Origin: Candidatus Alistipes intestinigallinarum
Lineage (GTDB): Bacteria; Bacteroidota; Bacteroidia; Bacteroidales; Rikenellaceae
DNA: 33,035 nucleotides
Direction of reading: 5' to 3'
Assembly (NCBI GenBank): GCA_019115745.1
Contig: DXDA01000004.1
Location: 1-33,035 of the forward strand
The notes under the pieces: generated by a model
Seen by the model: only the letters and a program-made list of their open reading frames with translations
What the model was told of the DNA's origin: nothing
Databases searched by the model: none
Shown: positions 21,933 to 29,417 of the stretch, piece after piece
Numbering within the stretch: the stretch's first letter is position 1
Layout of the letters: each line of letters starts with the position of its first letter
Position numbers and translations under genes: made by a program

Positions 21933-22634
21933 ATGAAACGACTCGTCGTATTTACCGGCGCGGGGATGAGCGCCGACAGCGGCCTGGCGACGTTCCGCGA
22001 CTCGGACGGCCTGTGGGCCAACTACCGCATCGAGGATGTCTGCACGCCGGAGGCCCTGGCCCGCAACCGGGCGCTGGTCATCGAATTCTATAACAAACGG
22101 CGCCGCGAGATGCTTGCGGCGCGACCCAACGCGGGCCACGAAGCCATTGCGGCGCTGGAGCGGGATTTCGAGGTGGAGGTGGTGACGCAGAACGTCGACG
22201 ACCTGCACGAACGGGCCGGCTCGACGCACGTGACGCACCTCCACGGCGAACTGCGCAAACTCCGCTCGACCCGCAACCCCGATCTGATCGTCCCGATCGA
22301 GGGGTGGGAGCAGGCGTTGGATGCCATGGCGCCGGACGGCTCGCTGCTGCGCCCGCATATCGTCTTCTTCGGCGAATCGGTGCCGATGTTCGAACGGGCG
22401 GCGGAGATTGCCGCACGGGCCGAGATCATGGTCGTCGTGGGGACGTCGCTGGCGGTCTACCCGGCGGCGTCGCTGGTGCGCTACGCGCAGCCGGGGGTTC
22501 CGATCTACCTTGTGGACCCCGGACACCCCGATACGACGGGCATCCGCAACCCGCTGACCGTCATCTCGAAACGCGCCGCCGAGGGCGTTCCCGAACTGGC
22601 CGCACTGCTGCGCCGGACTTTTCTGAACCAGTAG
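21933..22634 (+). CDS. cobB: Sirtuin, NAD-dependent deacylase (CobB-type), lacking zinc cysteines
   Basis: A 233-residue sirtuin that would remove acyl groups from lysines using NAD. The Rossmann motif VVFTGAGMSADSGLATFRD opens the protein, TQNVDDLHERAGS is at 85-97, catalytic His104 is in HLHGE, and VVGTSLAVYPAASLV and YLVDPG follow. FYNKRR (Tyr53, Arg56) is the Y-x-x-R pair that marks class III sirtuins preferring succinyl or malonyl lysine. The four zinc-binding cysteines of CobB are absent: the region after HLHGE reads LRKLRSTRNPDLIVP. A shortened zinc-free module is therefore likely. The TRIC-family gene follows 13 nt later. Confidence 0.9.
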   Translation: MKRLVVFTGAGMSADSGLATFRDSDGLWANYRIEDVCTPEALARNRALVIEFYNKRRREMLAARPNAGHEAIAALERDFEVEVVTQNVDDLHERAGSTHVTHLHGELRKLRSTRNPDLIVPIEGWEQALDAMAPDGSLLRPHIVFFGESVPMFERAAEIAARAEIMVVVGTSLAVYPAASLVRYAQPGVPIYLVDPGHPDTTGIRNPLTVISKRAAEGVPELAALLRRTFLNQ

Positions 22635-22647
22635 CCTCCCGGAAATA

Positions 22648-23247
22648 ATGTCGGTCTATTTCGTACTGGAAATGCTCGGAACGCTGGCCTTTGCGATCAG
22701 CGGCATCCGGCTCGCCTCGGCCAAGCGGTTCGACTGGTTCGGGGCCTACGTCGTGGGCTTCACGACGGCCATCGGGGGCGGGACGTTGCGCGACCTGATG
22801 CTGTCGCAGACGCCCTTCTGGATGCTGGACAGCGTCTACCTCGTCGTCACGGCCATCGCCCTGGGGATCGTCATCCTCTTCGGGCGCTACCTCATCCGGC
22901 TCAACAATACGTTCTTCATCTTCGACGCCATCGGACTGGGGCTGTTCACGGTCGTGGGCATCGAGAAGACCCTCGCGGCGGATTTTCCCTTCTGGGTGGC
23001 CGTCATCATGGGTGCGATGACCGGCGCCGCGGGCGGCGTGCTGCGCGACATCCTCATCAACGAGGAGCCGTTGATCTTCCGCAAGGAGATCTATGCGCTG
23101 GCGTGTGTTTTCGGCGGCGTGGTCTTCTGGATCTGCCGCGAGGCGGGCATGGAGGGAGCTTCGTTGCAGATCGTAACGGCTTTGGCGGTCATTGCCGCGC
23201 GGGTTGTCTCGGTGCGCTTCGGACTGAAACTCCCGACGTTGAAATAG
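22648..23247 (+). CDS. TRIC/UPF0126 family membrane protein
   Basis: A 199-residue protein with about seven hydrophobic helices arranged as two similar halves. Each half has the family signature: GFTTAIGGGTLRDLML (near 38-53) and GAMTGAAGGVLRDILI (near 125-140), the Gly-rich bend plus Arg-Asp that lines the pore in prokaryotic TRIC channels. Members conduct monovalent cations; some have been linked to glycine uptake, so substrate is open. It is 13 nt behind the sirtuin gene and likely in the same transcript. Confidence 0.9.
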   Translation: MSVYFVLEMLGTLAFAISGIRLASAKRFDWFGAYVVGFTTAIGGGTLRDLMLSQTPFWMLDSVYLVVTAIALGIVILFGRYLIRLNNTFFIFDAIGLGLFTVVGIEKTLAADFPFWVAVIMGAMTGAAGGVLRDILINEEPLIFRKEIYALACVFGGVVFWICREAGMEGASLQIVTALAVIAARVVSVRFGLKLPTLK

Positions 23248-23318
23248 CGTATTCTACGAAAAGCCCTTGTTTGTCAAACGATTGGTCGGACTTGTGCGGT
23301 TTTGTCGGGAAAAATCCC

Positions 23319-23326
23319 TATCTTTG
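23319..23326 (+). promoter_or_regulatory. -7 box of lipoprotein 2
   Basis: TATCTTTG, an exact consensus match, preceded by TCGGGAAAAATCCC as in the lipoprotein 1 promoter. The nearest TTTG is only 14 nt upstream, so the -33 element is weak. Confidence 0.55.
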
Positions 23327-23363
23327 GAAAAACCGGATTTGCAAACCTAAACGACCCGACACA

Positions 23364-24336
23364 ATGAAACGTTTTTACCTGCTGACCGCCCTGTTCGCAC
23401 TGACCGCCGCCGGCTGCGTCAAGGTGGGTCTTGTCAACATTTCCCCCCCCCTCCCCGGAAAATCTGACCGTTGAACAGACCGACTACACGCTCGGCGCCT
23501 TCGAGGAGCGGATCGCAACGGCCGTGTTCACCGCAACGGCCGACTGGACCCTCTCGGTCGTGTACGACGAACCCGAAACCGGTGCCGGAGATGAAACCGG
23601 AGCCGCCGGAGCCGATGCTGCGTGGCTGACCGCCGACGTCGCGGGCGGTGCGGCCGGCGAACAAAGCGTCGGGATCTCGGCAGCCCGGAATTTCCAGGCA
23701 TCGCCCCGCACGGCTTATGTGAATCTTCTCTGCGGAGAGCAGACCGTGCGGCTGACCGTTACCCAGACGGGCTTGTCCGACGACATGGATTTCTCCGCTC
23801 TTTTCGACGAGACCTTTGCGCAGAAGTTGCAGGAACGGGATATTGTCGCCGATGCCGAAAAGATCACGATGCAGGAGATGCAAAGCATGGCCGCAATGGC
23901 CGAACTGGATATTTCGGGAACTTACAGTAATCCCGGCTCCCTGACCTCCCTGCGAGGCATCGCGTATTTCGAATCGCTGACGTCGTTGAACTGCATCTAC
24001 AATCAGTTGCCGACGCTGGATGTCAGCGGCTGCACGGCGCTGACAACGTTGAATTGCTGCTGGAATGAGTTGACGGAGCTGGATGTCAGCCAAAATACGG
24101 CGCTGACCTATTTGTGGTGCTACTCCAATCAGTTGACGGAGCTGGATATAAGCGCGAACACGGCGCTGACGGAGTTGGAATGCGAAGACAATCCCGGCGA
24201 CGGGGAGTCGACCTTTCCGTTGACAGTCTGGAATGATTTCAATCCGGACAATATTTTCAACTATTTCAGCAAGAAAACTTGGGAATACGGAGGTAAAACC
24301 ATCACCATCCAATACGAATACAAAACAGCAGAGTAA
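23364..24336 (+). pseudogene. Surface lipoprotein paralogue, out of frame at a poly-C tract (phase OFF or pseudogene)
   Basis: The ATG at 23364 begins a lipoprotein signal (MKRFYLLTALFALTAAGC, lipobox TAAGC), but after the nine-C tract (23443-23451) the frame stops at 23474. The other frame continues ENLTVEQTDYTLGAFEERIA through a BACON domain and leucine-rich repeats to TAA at 24336. With eight C the two parts would join as ISPPSPENLTVEQ, giving a lipoprotein of about 323 residues with BACON (about 35-140) and three full 21-residue LRRs. Everything else is intact, so a reversible slip is more likely than decay. A TTG at 23431 could give an unexported product. It is a clear paralogue of the gene at 18719. 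Confidence 0.85.
23443..23451 (+). repeat. Nine-C homopolymer in lipoprotein 2 (out of frame)
   Basis: Nine C followed by TCCCC. Loss of one C restores the reading frame between signal peptide and BACON domain. Confidence 0.9.
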
Positions 24337-24357
24337 TCCCCGCCCGGTTCTTAACCG

Positions 24358-24440
24358 CCCGCCTAAAAGGCGGGTTTTGTGGGCTGCGGGCTTAAGAAGC
24401 CCGATTTGTGGGCTGCTGGGCCTTTAGCGGTTTCCGAAGC
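24358..24440 (+). repeat. REP-like repeats, copies e1 and e2
   Basis: CCCGCCT-AAA-AGGCGGG (24358-24374) with tail TTTTGTGGGCTGCGG, then directly CGGGCTT-AAG-AAGCCCG (24387-24403) with tail ATTTGTGGGCTGCTGG. Confidence 0.75.
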
Positions 24441-24475
24441 CTTTACCCGCATACGACCGCCGCTCTAAGAGACCC

Positions 24476-24543
24476 GTCATTCCCCGCTTGACGGGGAATC
24501 CATTGTCGTAGAAGGACTGGATTCCCGCTTTCGCGGGAATGAC
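24476..24543. repeat. dRS3-like inverted repeat
   Basis: GTCATTCCCCGCTTGACGGG and AATCCA at the left are mirrored by TGGATTCCCGC and GCGGGAATGAC at the right, with internal hairpins in each half. Repeats built on ATTCCC-N8-GGGAAT are known as dRS3 in Neisseria and occur in other bacteria. Confidence 0.6.
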
Positions 24544-24610
24544 CCCTTTAAGAAAGGGGTTTTGTGGGCTGCGGGACCTTCGATGGGTTTCAGATGGCTG
24601 AATCCGCGTC
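24543..24610 (+). repeat. REP-like repeat, copy f
   Basis: Stem CCCCTTT-AAG-AAAGGGG (24543-24559), tail TTTTGTGGGCTGCGG, then GGGTTTCAG and TGAATCCGCGTC. Confidence 0.7.
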
Positions 24611-24790
24611 GTTTGGCGTCCGCCGCACTCTCGATTTTCGCGGAAAAAGAATCTTCGGAATTCCGAGCGCCCGGAACGGGAGGCTGTAAAGGCCTGATCT
24701 TACTGCGCCCGTTCAGCGAGGATTTCCGAAGATTCCCGCGAAAAGCAACTTGCGGCTGGTTTTGGTGGTACCTTTTGCCATCAAAAGGTG

Positions 24791-24935
24791 CCGGTTTAAG
24801 AAACCGGTTTTAGGGGCGAAGGTGTCAATGAAGGGTTTCCGAAGCAGTTCCGCGCTTCGATCGTTGGACGCGGATTCACGTTGCGGAAACCTTGTGAGGT
24901 TCCGCAGCCCCTAAAACCGGTTTTTTAAACCGGCC
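24791..24935. repeat. REP-like copies g and h as a convergent pair
   Basis: Stem CCGGTTT-AAG-AAACCGG (24791-24807, plus) with TTTTAGGGGC faces CCGGTTT-AAA-AAACCGG (24933-24917, minus) with TTTTAGGGGCTGCGG, giving a 145-bp element with inverted ends, like a BIME or MITE. The minus copy supplies the last codons and stop of meaB and could act as its terminator. Confidence 0.75.
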
Positions 24936-26038
24936 TTGAAATAGAGGTCGAGGAGCTCCTTGGCGGCGATGAACGACGAAATCTTGTCGTCCAGCACCCG
25001 CTGCTCGTACTCGGCAATCTTGCCCTCGACGGCCGGATCGCGGTAGAAACTGCTCCGCAACGCCTCGTTGATCGTCTCGTACATCCAGTATTTGTTCTGG
25101 CGATTGCGGTTGTGCTGGAAGTAGCCGTTGCGCTGAATGTGGTCGAGATACTCCTCGACGCCCTTCCAGACCTCCTCCAGTCCGGCCTTCGTCACGGCCG
25201 ACGAGGTGTAGACCTTGGGCCGCCAGCCCGATTCCGGTACGGGGAACAACCGCAGGGCGCCCTGGAACTGCGTGCGGGCCAACTCGGCCTTGTGGATGTT
25301 CTCGCCGTCGGCCTTCGTGATGACCATCAGATCGGCCATCTCCATGATGCCGCGCTTGATGCCCTGCAACTCATCGCCGGCCCCCGAGATCTGCAACAGC
25401 ATGAAGAGGTCGACCATCGAGTGCACGGCCGTTTCGGACTGCCCGACACCGACCGTCTCGATGAAGATGACGTCGAACCCGGCGGCTTCGCACAGGACGA
25501 TCGTCTCGCGGGTCTTGCGGGCAACGCCGCCGAGCGACCCGGCCGACGGGGAGGGGCGCACGAAGACCGCGGGGTTGTTGCAGATGCTCTCCATGCGGGT
25601 CTTGTCGCCGAGGATCGAGCCGCCGCTGCGCTCCGACGAGGGGTCGATGGCCAGCACGGCCAGCTTGTGCCGCAGCGAGGTGACCATGTTGCCGATGGCC
25701 TCGATGAAGGTCGACTTCCCGGCTCCCGGGACGCCCGTGATGCCGATGCGCACCGACTTCCCGGCGTGGGGCAGGCAGCGTTCGATGATCTCCTGCGCCT
25801 GGGCGTAGTGGTCGGGGTTCGAGGACTCGACGAGCGTGATGGCTTGCGAGAGGGTGGTGATGTTTCCGGCGAGGATGCCCTCGACATACTCGTCGGTCGA
25901 GAGCGCACGCTTCTTGCGCCGCTTGAAATAAGGACTGACGATCGGCTGGTCTTCAACGCCTTCCGTAACGTTCAGCGCCGTGTCGTGATGCGTGTCCGCA
26001 TACTCGCGTTCGTAGTGGTCTATCTTGGTGAATGACAT
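24911..26038 (-). CDS. meaB: Methylmalonyl-CoA mutase-associated GTPase MeaB
   Basis: A 375-residue G3E-type GTPase that protects and reloads the B12-dependent methylmalonyl-CoA mutase. Walker A is GVPGAGKST at 102-110; then LAVLAIDPSSERSGGSILGD and KTRM, ETVGVGQSE (switch), and the base motif VITKADGEN. The C-terminal dimerisation segment is present, so length is normal. The final residues AGLKNRF and the stop come from a REP-like repeat. It lies 12 nt behind the thioredoxin-fold gene on the same strand. The mutase itself is not in the window, but its product pathway (mce, mmd genes) lies 1.3 kb away on the other strand. Confidence 0.95.
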   Translation of the reverse strand: MSFTKIDHYEREYADTHHDTALNVTEGVEDQPIVSPYFKRRKKRALSTDEYVEGILAGNITTLSQAITLVESSNPDHYAQAQEIIERCLPHAGKSVRIGITGVPGAGKSTFIEAIGNMVTSLRHKLAVLAIDPSSERSGGSILGDKTRMESICNNPAVFVRPSPSAGSLGGVARKTRETIVLCEAAGFDVIFIETVGVGQSETAVHSMVDLFMLLQISGAGDELQGIKRGIMEMADLMVITKADGENIHKAELARTQFQGALRLFPVPESGWRPKVYTSSAVTKAGLEEVWKGVEEYLDHIQRNGYFQHNRNRQNKYWMYETINEALRSSFYRDPAVEGKIAEYEQRVLDDKISSFIAAKELLDLYFKAGLKNRF

Positions 26039-26050
26039 GACGGTTTGTCG

Positions 26051-26512
26051 CTATTTGGATTGTTCGATGACTTTTTCGTTGAATTGCAGGCTGTTGCCCA
26101 TCCAGAGGGCTCGGTTGCGGGCGTCGATCAGCACGCCGAAGGGCACGTAGGTGACGCCGAAGTCCGAGAAACCCCGGTCGGCATGAATCGTCGCCGTGAC
26201 CCGTTCCGAGAGGTAGGGCCGTAGCATCGAGGCGATGCGTGCGGTGTCCTCGCGCGTAACGACGATCACCCGCAGGTCGGATTTCGGCTTGGTGGCGAGG
26301 GCCCTCAGCCGTTTGAGCGAGTTGATGCACGCGGGATTCGACGAATGGAAAAATTCGACGTAGGTGATCGGAGCCGGTGCCGGATGGCGGTTGTCAATCC
26401 ATCCCGCAGCCTTGAGCTCGGGGACCTTTTCGCCGAGGATGATGTTCTGAGCCTCCGCTTCGGAGGGGCTCAGGATCCACACCGACAGCAAGATAAGCAA
26501 CGCTTTCTTCAT
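26051..26512 (-). CDS. Exported thioredoxin-fold protein with a single active-site cysteine
   Basis: A 153-residue protein. MKKALLILLSVWILSPSEAE with AQ is a Sec signal peptide, so the protein acts in the periplasm. The body follows the TlpA/redoxin fold (ITYVEFFHSSNPACINSLKR L, then LRVIVVTREDTARIASMLRP, then the cis-Pro region VTYVPFGVLIDARNRALW). In place of CxxC only one Cys remains (SNPAC), so it may be a redox-poor or peroxiredoxin-like relative. The upstream open frame was ignored because the signal peptide fixes the start. It is first in an operon with meaB and has a strong promoter. Confidence 0.8.
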   Translation of the reverse strand: MKKALLILLSVWILSPSEAEAQNIILGEKVPELKAAGWIDNRHPAPAPITYVEFFHSSNPACINSLKRLRALATKPKSDLRVIVVTREDTARIASMLRPYLSERVTATIHADRGFSDFGVTYVPFGVLIDARNRALWMGNSLQFNEKVIEQSK

Positions 26513-26536
26513 ATCCGAGAGTGCTGGTTTGTCCGC

Positions 26537-26568
26537 TAAAGATAACACCTTTTGGCGGAAGGCGCAAA
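26537..26568 (-). promoter_or_regulatory. Promoter of the thioredoxin-fold/meaB operon
   Basis: On the minus strand TTTG (26568-26565), 20 nt, TATCTTTA (26544-26537), 24 nt before the start at 26512. Confidence 0.75.
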
Positions 26569-26603
26569 TTTTCGGGCGAAAAGCGTTCGGCGGCGGGAGC
26601 GGG

Positions 26604-26888
26604 TCAGAGGCGTATGGCGGGGCCGCAGAGGAGCCATTCGAGGTCGATCTGCGGATAGCGGGCGTGGATTCTCCGCACGAGTTCGATGTCGAAGGGGAGC
26701 AAGCCGTGGCGGACCTTCATGAAGGTGTTGAAATCGCAGCCGATGTGGCGGATGAAATCCAGGTGGGAGAGCCCCGACGCGCGCAGGACGAAATTGAGCC
26801 GTTCGTAGTCGTAGTAGAAGTTGTGGCTTCGCTGGTTGCAGGGAAAAATCCTTCTGTCATCCTTTCTGTCATCCTTTCTGTCATCCAT
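26604..26888 (-). CDS. Small HTH protein with N-terminal 12-bp repeats
   Basis: A 94-residue protein; start at ATG 26888 (the frame is open further upstream but lies in the leader). It begins with three in-frame copies of a 12-bp unit (GATGACAGAAAG or a close variant) giving DDRKDDRKDDRR. Residues 30-90 (YERLNFVLRASGLSHLDFIR, HIGCDFNTFMKVRHGLLPFD, then LVRRIHARYPQIDLEWLLCG) follow the layout of XRE-type helix-turn-helix proteins of Bacteroidales, including the ending YPxIxxxWLLxG. It is probably a DNA-binding regulator with unknown target. A ~235-nt leader and a good promoter precede it. Confidence 0.65.
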   Translation of the reverse strand: MDDRKDDRKDDRRIFPCNQRSHNFYYDYERLNFVLRASGLSHLDFIRHIGCDFNTFMKVRHGLLPFDIELVRRIHARYPQIDLEWLLCGPAIRL

Positions 26889-27130
26889 GGTCTTGAGGTT
26901 TTGTGCGCCGGCAAAAGACGAGCGCGGACTACAGTAATTTGCCGTAAGGTAGGCTCTGGGAGGCCCCTGAATCTGACAAACACACATAGCCCGCGCCGTA
27001 TAGACGAAGGAACAAAGCCGATGCCATACGACGCGAGCGCCGCAAGGCAGGATGTGTTTGACCTGATTCAGAGAAATTTCCCAGATTTACCCTACATCGG
27101 TCAATAAAACCCGCTTGTGCGGATCTGTGA

Positions 27131-27160
27131 CAAAGATACGGAAAAAACGGATTGCGACAA
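27131..27160 (-). promoter_or_regulatory. Promoter of the small HTH gene
   Basis: On the minus strand TTG (27160-27158), 19 nt, TATCTTTG (27138-27131). The first ATG of the gene is 243 nt further on, leaving a long leader. Confidence 0.65.
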
Positions 27161-27242
27161 CCTTCTTTTCCCGAAAAATCCCGAGCCGAACACTTTTTAT
27201 CCACTCCGGATGGCGTTTTCGACCAAAAAAAGTCCGCCGAAT

Positions 27243-27274
27243 TTTGGGGATTCGCAAAGATTCGCCTATCTTTG
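27243..27274 (+). promoter_or_regulatory. Promoter of the mce-mmd operon
   Basis: TTTG (27243-27246), 20 nt, TATCTTTG (27267-27274): an exact consensus promoter, 67 nt before the mce start. Confidence 0.85.
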
Positions 27275-27341
27275 TGTTCGCAAAATAACAACGTCTGAAA
27301 TACCACAAAAATAATCAACCAAATTCAAATTCCATTTAGCT

Positions 27342-27752
27342 ATGAAAGTTTCTCATATCGAGCATCTTGGCGTCGCTGTGAAGAGCCTTGATGAAGCCAT
27401 TCCCTACTGGGAGAACGTCCTGGGTCTGAAATGCTATGCCATCGAAGAGGTCGCCGACCAGAAGGTGCGCACGGCGTTCTTCAAACTGGGCCAGACCAAG
27501 ATCGAACTGCTGGAGCCGACCTCCGAGGACTCGACCATTGCCAAGTACATCGAAAACCGCGGCGTGGGAATTCACCACATGGCTCTCGCCTGTGAGAACA
27601 TCGAGGAGCAGTTGGCCGACGCCGAGGCCAAGGGCATCCGCCTGATCGACAAAACCCCGCGCAAGGGCGCCGAGGGCCTGACGATCGCCTTCCTGCACCC
27701 GAAATCGACCCAGGGCATCCTGACCGAACTCTGCGAGAACAAGAACAAGTAG
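27342..27752 (+). CDS. mce: Methylmalonyl-CoA epimerase
   Basis: A 136-residue vicinal-oxygen-chelate protein that interconverts (R)- and (S)-methylmalonyl-CoA, linking the mutase to the decarboxylase. The sequence shows [20 protein letters not shown] (metal His near 8-9), [20 protein letters not shown] with the metal Glu, [18 protein letters not shown] (second metal His) and the C-terminal [15 protein letters not shown] with a final metal Glu. Length is typical. It is first in the operon, behind a consensus promoter; a hairpin (27762-27788) lies between it and mmdA. Confidence 0.95.
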   Translation: MKVSHIEHLGVAVKSLDEAIPYWENVLGLKCYAIEEVADQKVRTAFFKLGQTKIELLEPTSEDSTIAKYIENRGVGIHHMALACENIEEQLADAEAKGIRLIDKTPRKGAEGLTIAFLHPKSTQGILTELCENKNK

Positions 27753-27761
27753 TCAATCACA

Positions 27762-27788
27762 AACGATTCCGCTCCGGGCGGAATCGTT
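27762..27788. promoter_or_regulatory. Intercistronic hairpin between mce and mmdA
   Basis: AACGATTCCGC (27762-27772) pairs perfectly with GCGGAATCGTT (27778-27788), 5-nt loop, without a T tract. It may stabilise the mce message or partly attenuate, which would make unequal amounts of epimerase and decarboxylase. Confidence 0.55.
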
Positions 27789-27831
27789 CCGTGTGTGCGG
27801 AACACCTCCCGGGACGGACAATATCAACATT

Positions 27832-29397
27832 ATGAGCCAAATTCAGGAAAAGATCAAACAACTGATCGACAACCGCGAAACGGCCCGTATGGGCGGCGGC
27901 CAGAAAGCGATCGACAAACAGCACGAAAAGGGCAAGTACACGGCCCGCGAGCGTATCCAGATGCTTCTCGACGAGGGCTCGTTCGAGGAGTTCGACATGT
28001 TCGTGACGCACCGCTGCTACGACTTCGGCATGGAGAAGAAGCACTTCTTCGGCGACGGCGTGGTGACGGGTTACGGAACGATCGGCGGACGCCTGGTCTA
28101 TGTCTTCGCCCAGGACTTCACCGTTACGGCCGGATCGCTCTCGCTCTCGATGTCGGACAAGATCTGCAAGGTCATGGATATGGCCCTGCGCAACGGTGCT
28201 CCCTGCATCGGCATGAACGACTCGGGCGGCGCCCGCATCCAGGAGGGTGTCAACGCGCTGGCCGGTTATGCCAACATCTTCCAGCGTAACGTGATGTCGT
28301 CGGGTGTCATTCCGCAGATCTCGGCCATCTTCGGCCCCTGCGCCGGCGGAGCCGTCTATTCGCCCGCACTGACCGACTTCATCATCATGAAGAAGGAGAC
28401 CTCGAACATGTTCCTCACGGGCCCGAAGGTCGTGAAGACCGTCACGGGCGAGAACGTGACGCAGGAGGAGCTGGGCGGAGCCACGATGCACACCACCAAG
28501 TCGGGTGTTGCGCAGTTTGCCGTCGACACCGAGGAGGAGGGTATCGAGTTGATCAAGAAGCTGATCTCCTACATGCCGCAGAACAACATGGAGGATGCTC
28601 CGCTGACGGTCTGCACGGACAAGATCACGCGTCTGGAGGATTCGCTCAACGAGATCATCCCCGACAGCGCCAACAAACCCTATGACATGGCCGAGGTGAT
28701 CCGCGCGATCGTCGACGACGGCGAATACCTGGAGTCGGCAGCCGGTTATGCCAAGAACATCATCACGTGCTTCGCGCGCTTCAACGGACAGTCGGTGGGT
28801 ATCATCGCCAACCAGCCGAAATTCATGGCCGGCGTGCTCGACATCAACGCCAGCCGCAAGGCCGCGCGTTTCGTGCGCTTCTGCGACGCGTTCAACATTC
28901 CGCTCGTAACGCTCGTCGACGTGCCGGGCTTCCTGCCGGGTACGACCCAGGAGTACGGCGGTGTGATCACCCACGGCGCCAAGCTGCTGTTCGCCTACTG
29001 CGAGGCTACGGTTCCGAAGATCACCGTGACGCTGCGCAAGGCCTACGGAGGCGCCTACATCGTGATGTCCTCGAAGCACATCCGCGGCGACATCAACTAC
29101 GCATGGCCGACGGCCGAGATCGCCGTGATGGGAGCCAGCGGAGCCGTTGAGGTGCTCTACGGCAAGGAGCTCAAGGAGCTGGCCGACAAACCCGAGGAGA
29201 AGGCCGCCTTCATCGCCGAGAAGGAGAAGGAGTACAACGACAAGTTCTCGAATCCCTACAATGCCGCGCGCTACGGCTATATCGATGATGTGATCGAGCC
29301 TCGCAACACGCGGTTCCGCATCATCCGCGCCCTGCAGTCGCTGGCTACGAAGCGCCTGCAGAACCCGCCCAAGAAGCACTCGAACATTCCTCTGTAA
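27832..29397 (+). CDS. mmdA: Methylmalonyl-CoA decarboxylase, carboxyltransferase (alpha) subunit
   Basis: A 521-residue acyl-CoA carboxyltransferase starting [10 protein letters not shown]. Two crotonase-like halves are visible: the first with [31 protein letters not shown], and [16 protein letters not shown]; the second with [33 protein letters not shown] and [13 protein letters not shown]. The two oxyanion-hole regions bind acyl-CoA and biotin. With the OadG-like, biotin-carrier and beta subunits downstream it forms a sodium-pumping methylmalonyl-CoA decarboxylase making propionyl-CoA; without them the same subunit could serve a propionyl-CoA carboxylase. Confidence 0.95.
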   Translation: MSQIQEKIKQLIDNRETARMGGGQKAIDKQHEKGKYTARERIQMLLDEGSFEEFDMFVTHRCYDFGMEKKHFFGDGVVTGYGTIGGRLVYVFAQDFTVTAGSLSLSMSDKICKVMDMALRNGAPCIGMNDSGGARIQEGVNALAGYANIFQRNVMSSGVIPQISAIFGPCAGGAVYSPALTDFIIMKKETSNMFLTGPKVVKTVTGENVTQEELGGATMHTTKSGVAQFAVDTEEEGIELIKKLISYMPQNNMEDAPLTVCTDKITRLEDSLNEIIPDSANKPYDMAEVIRAIVDDGEYLESAAGYAKNIITCFARFNGQSVGIIANQPKFMAGVLDINASRKAARFVRFCDAFNIPLVTLVDVPGFLPGTTQEYGGVITHGAKLLFAYCEATVPKITVTLRKAYGGAYIVMSSKHIRGDINYAWPTAEIAVMGASGAVEVLYGKELKELADKPEEKAAFIAEKEKEYNDKFSNPYNAARYGYIDDVIEPRNTRFRIIRALQSLATKRLQNPPKKHSNIPL

Positions 29398-29417
29398 CCC
29401 AGTAAAACGCAGAAATC

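Larger units (their letters stand above)
24337..24910. other. Intergenic repeat array between lipoprotein 2 and meaB
   Basis: The gap contains REP-like copies at 24358, 24387, 24543 and 24791 (plus) and 24933 (minus), and a dRS3-like inverted repeat (24476-24543). An 83-codon frame at 24562-24813 is made of repeat sequence and is not a gene. A further inverted repeat CCTTTTGCCATCAAAAGG lies near 24771. Confidence 0.75.
26889..27341. other. Intergenic region with divergent promoters and long leader
   Basis: The 453-nt gap holds no convincing gene. Its left part (26889-27124) would be the untranslated leader of the small HTH gene; its right part carries the mmd operon promoter. A frame running through the leader on the minus strand lacks protein-like composition and was not called. 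Confidence 0.6.

Noticed and set aside
18719..24336. Diversity-generating retroelement acting on the lipoproteins
   Set aside because: No reverse transcriptase and no template/variable repeat pair with adenine-specific changes; differences look like ordinary repeat divergence.
24562..24813. 83-codon frame between lipoprotein 2 and meaB
   Set aside because: It is made up of REP-like repeat sequence at both ends and has no protein-like pattern.
26929..27318. 129-codon minus-strand frame through the leader of the small HTH gene
   Set aside because: It runs across a consensus promoter and lacks domain-like sequence; better explained as leader and promoter DNA.
27757..29379. 540-codon minus-strand frame opposite mmdA
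   Set aside because: mmdA on the plus strand is unmistakable; the antisense frame is rich in His/Arg/Asp with no recognisable motif.
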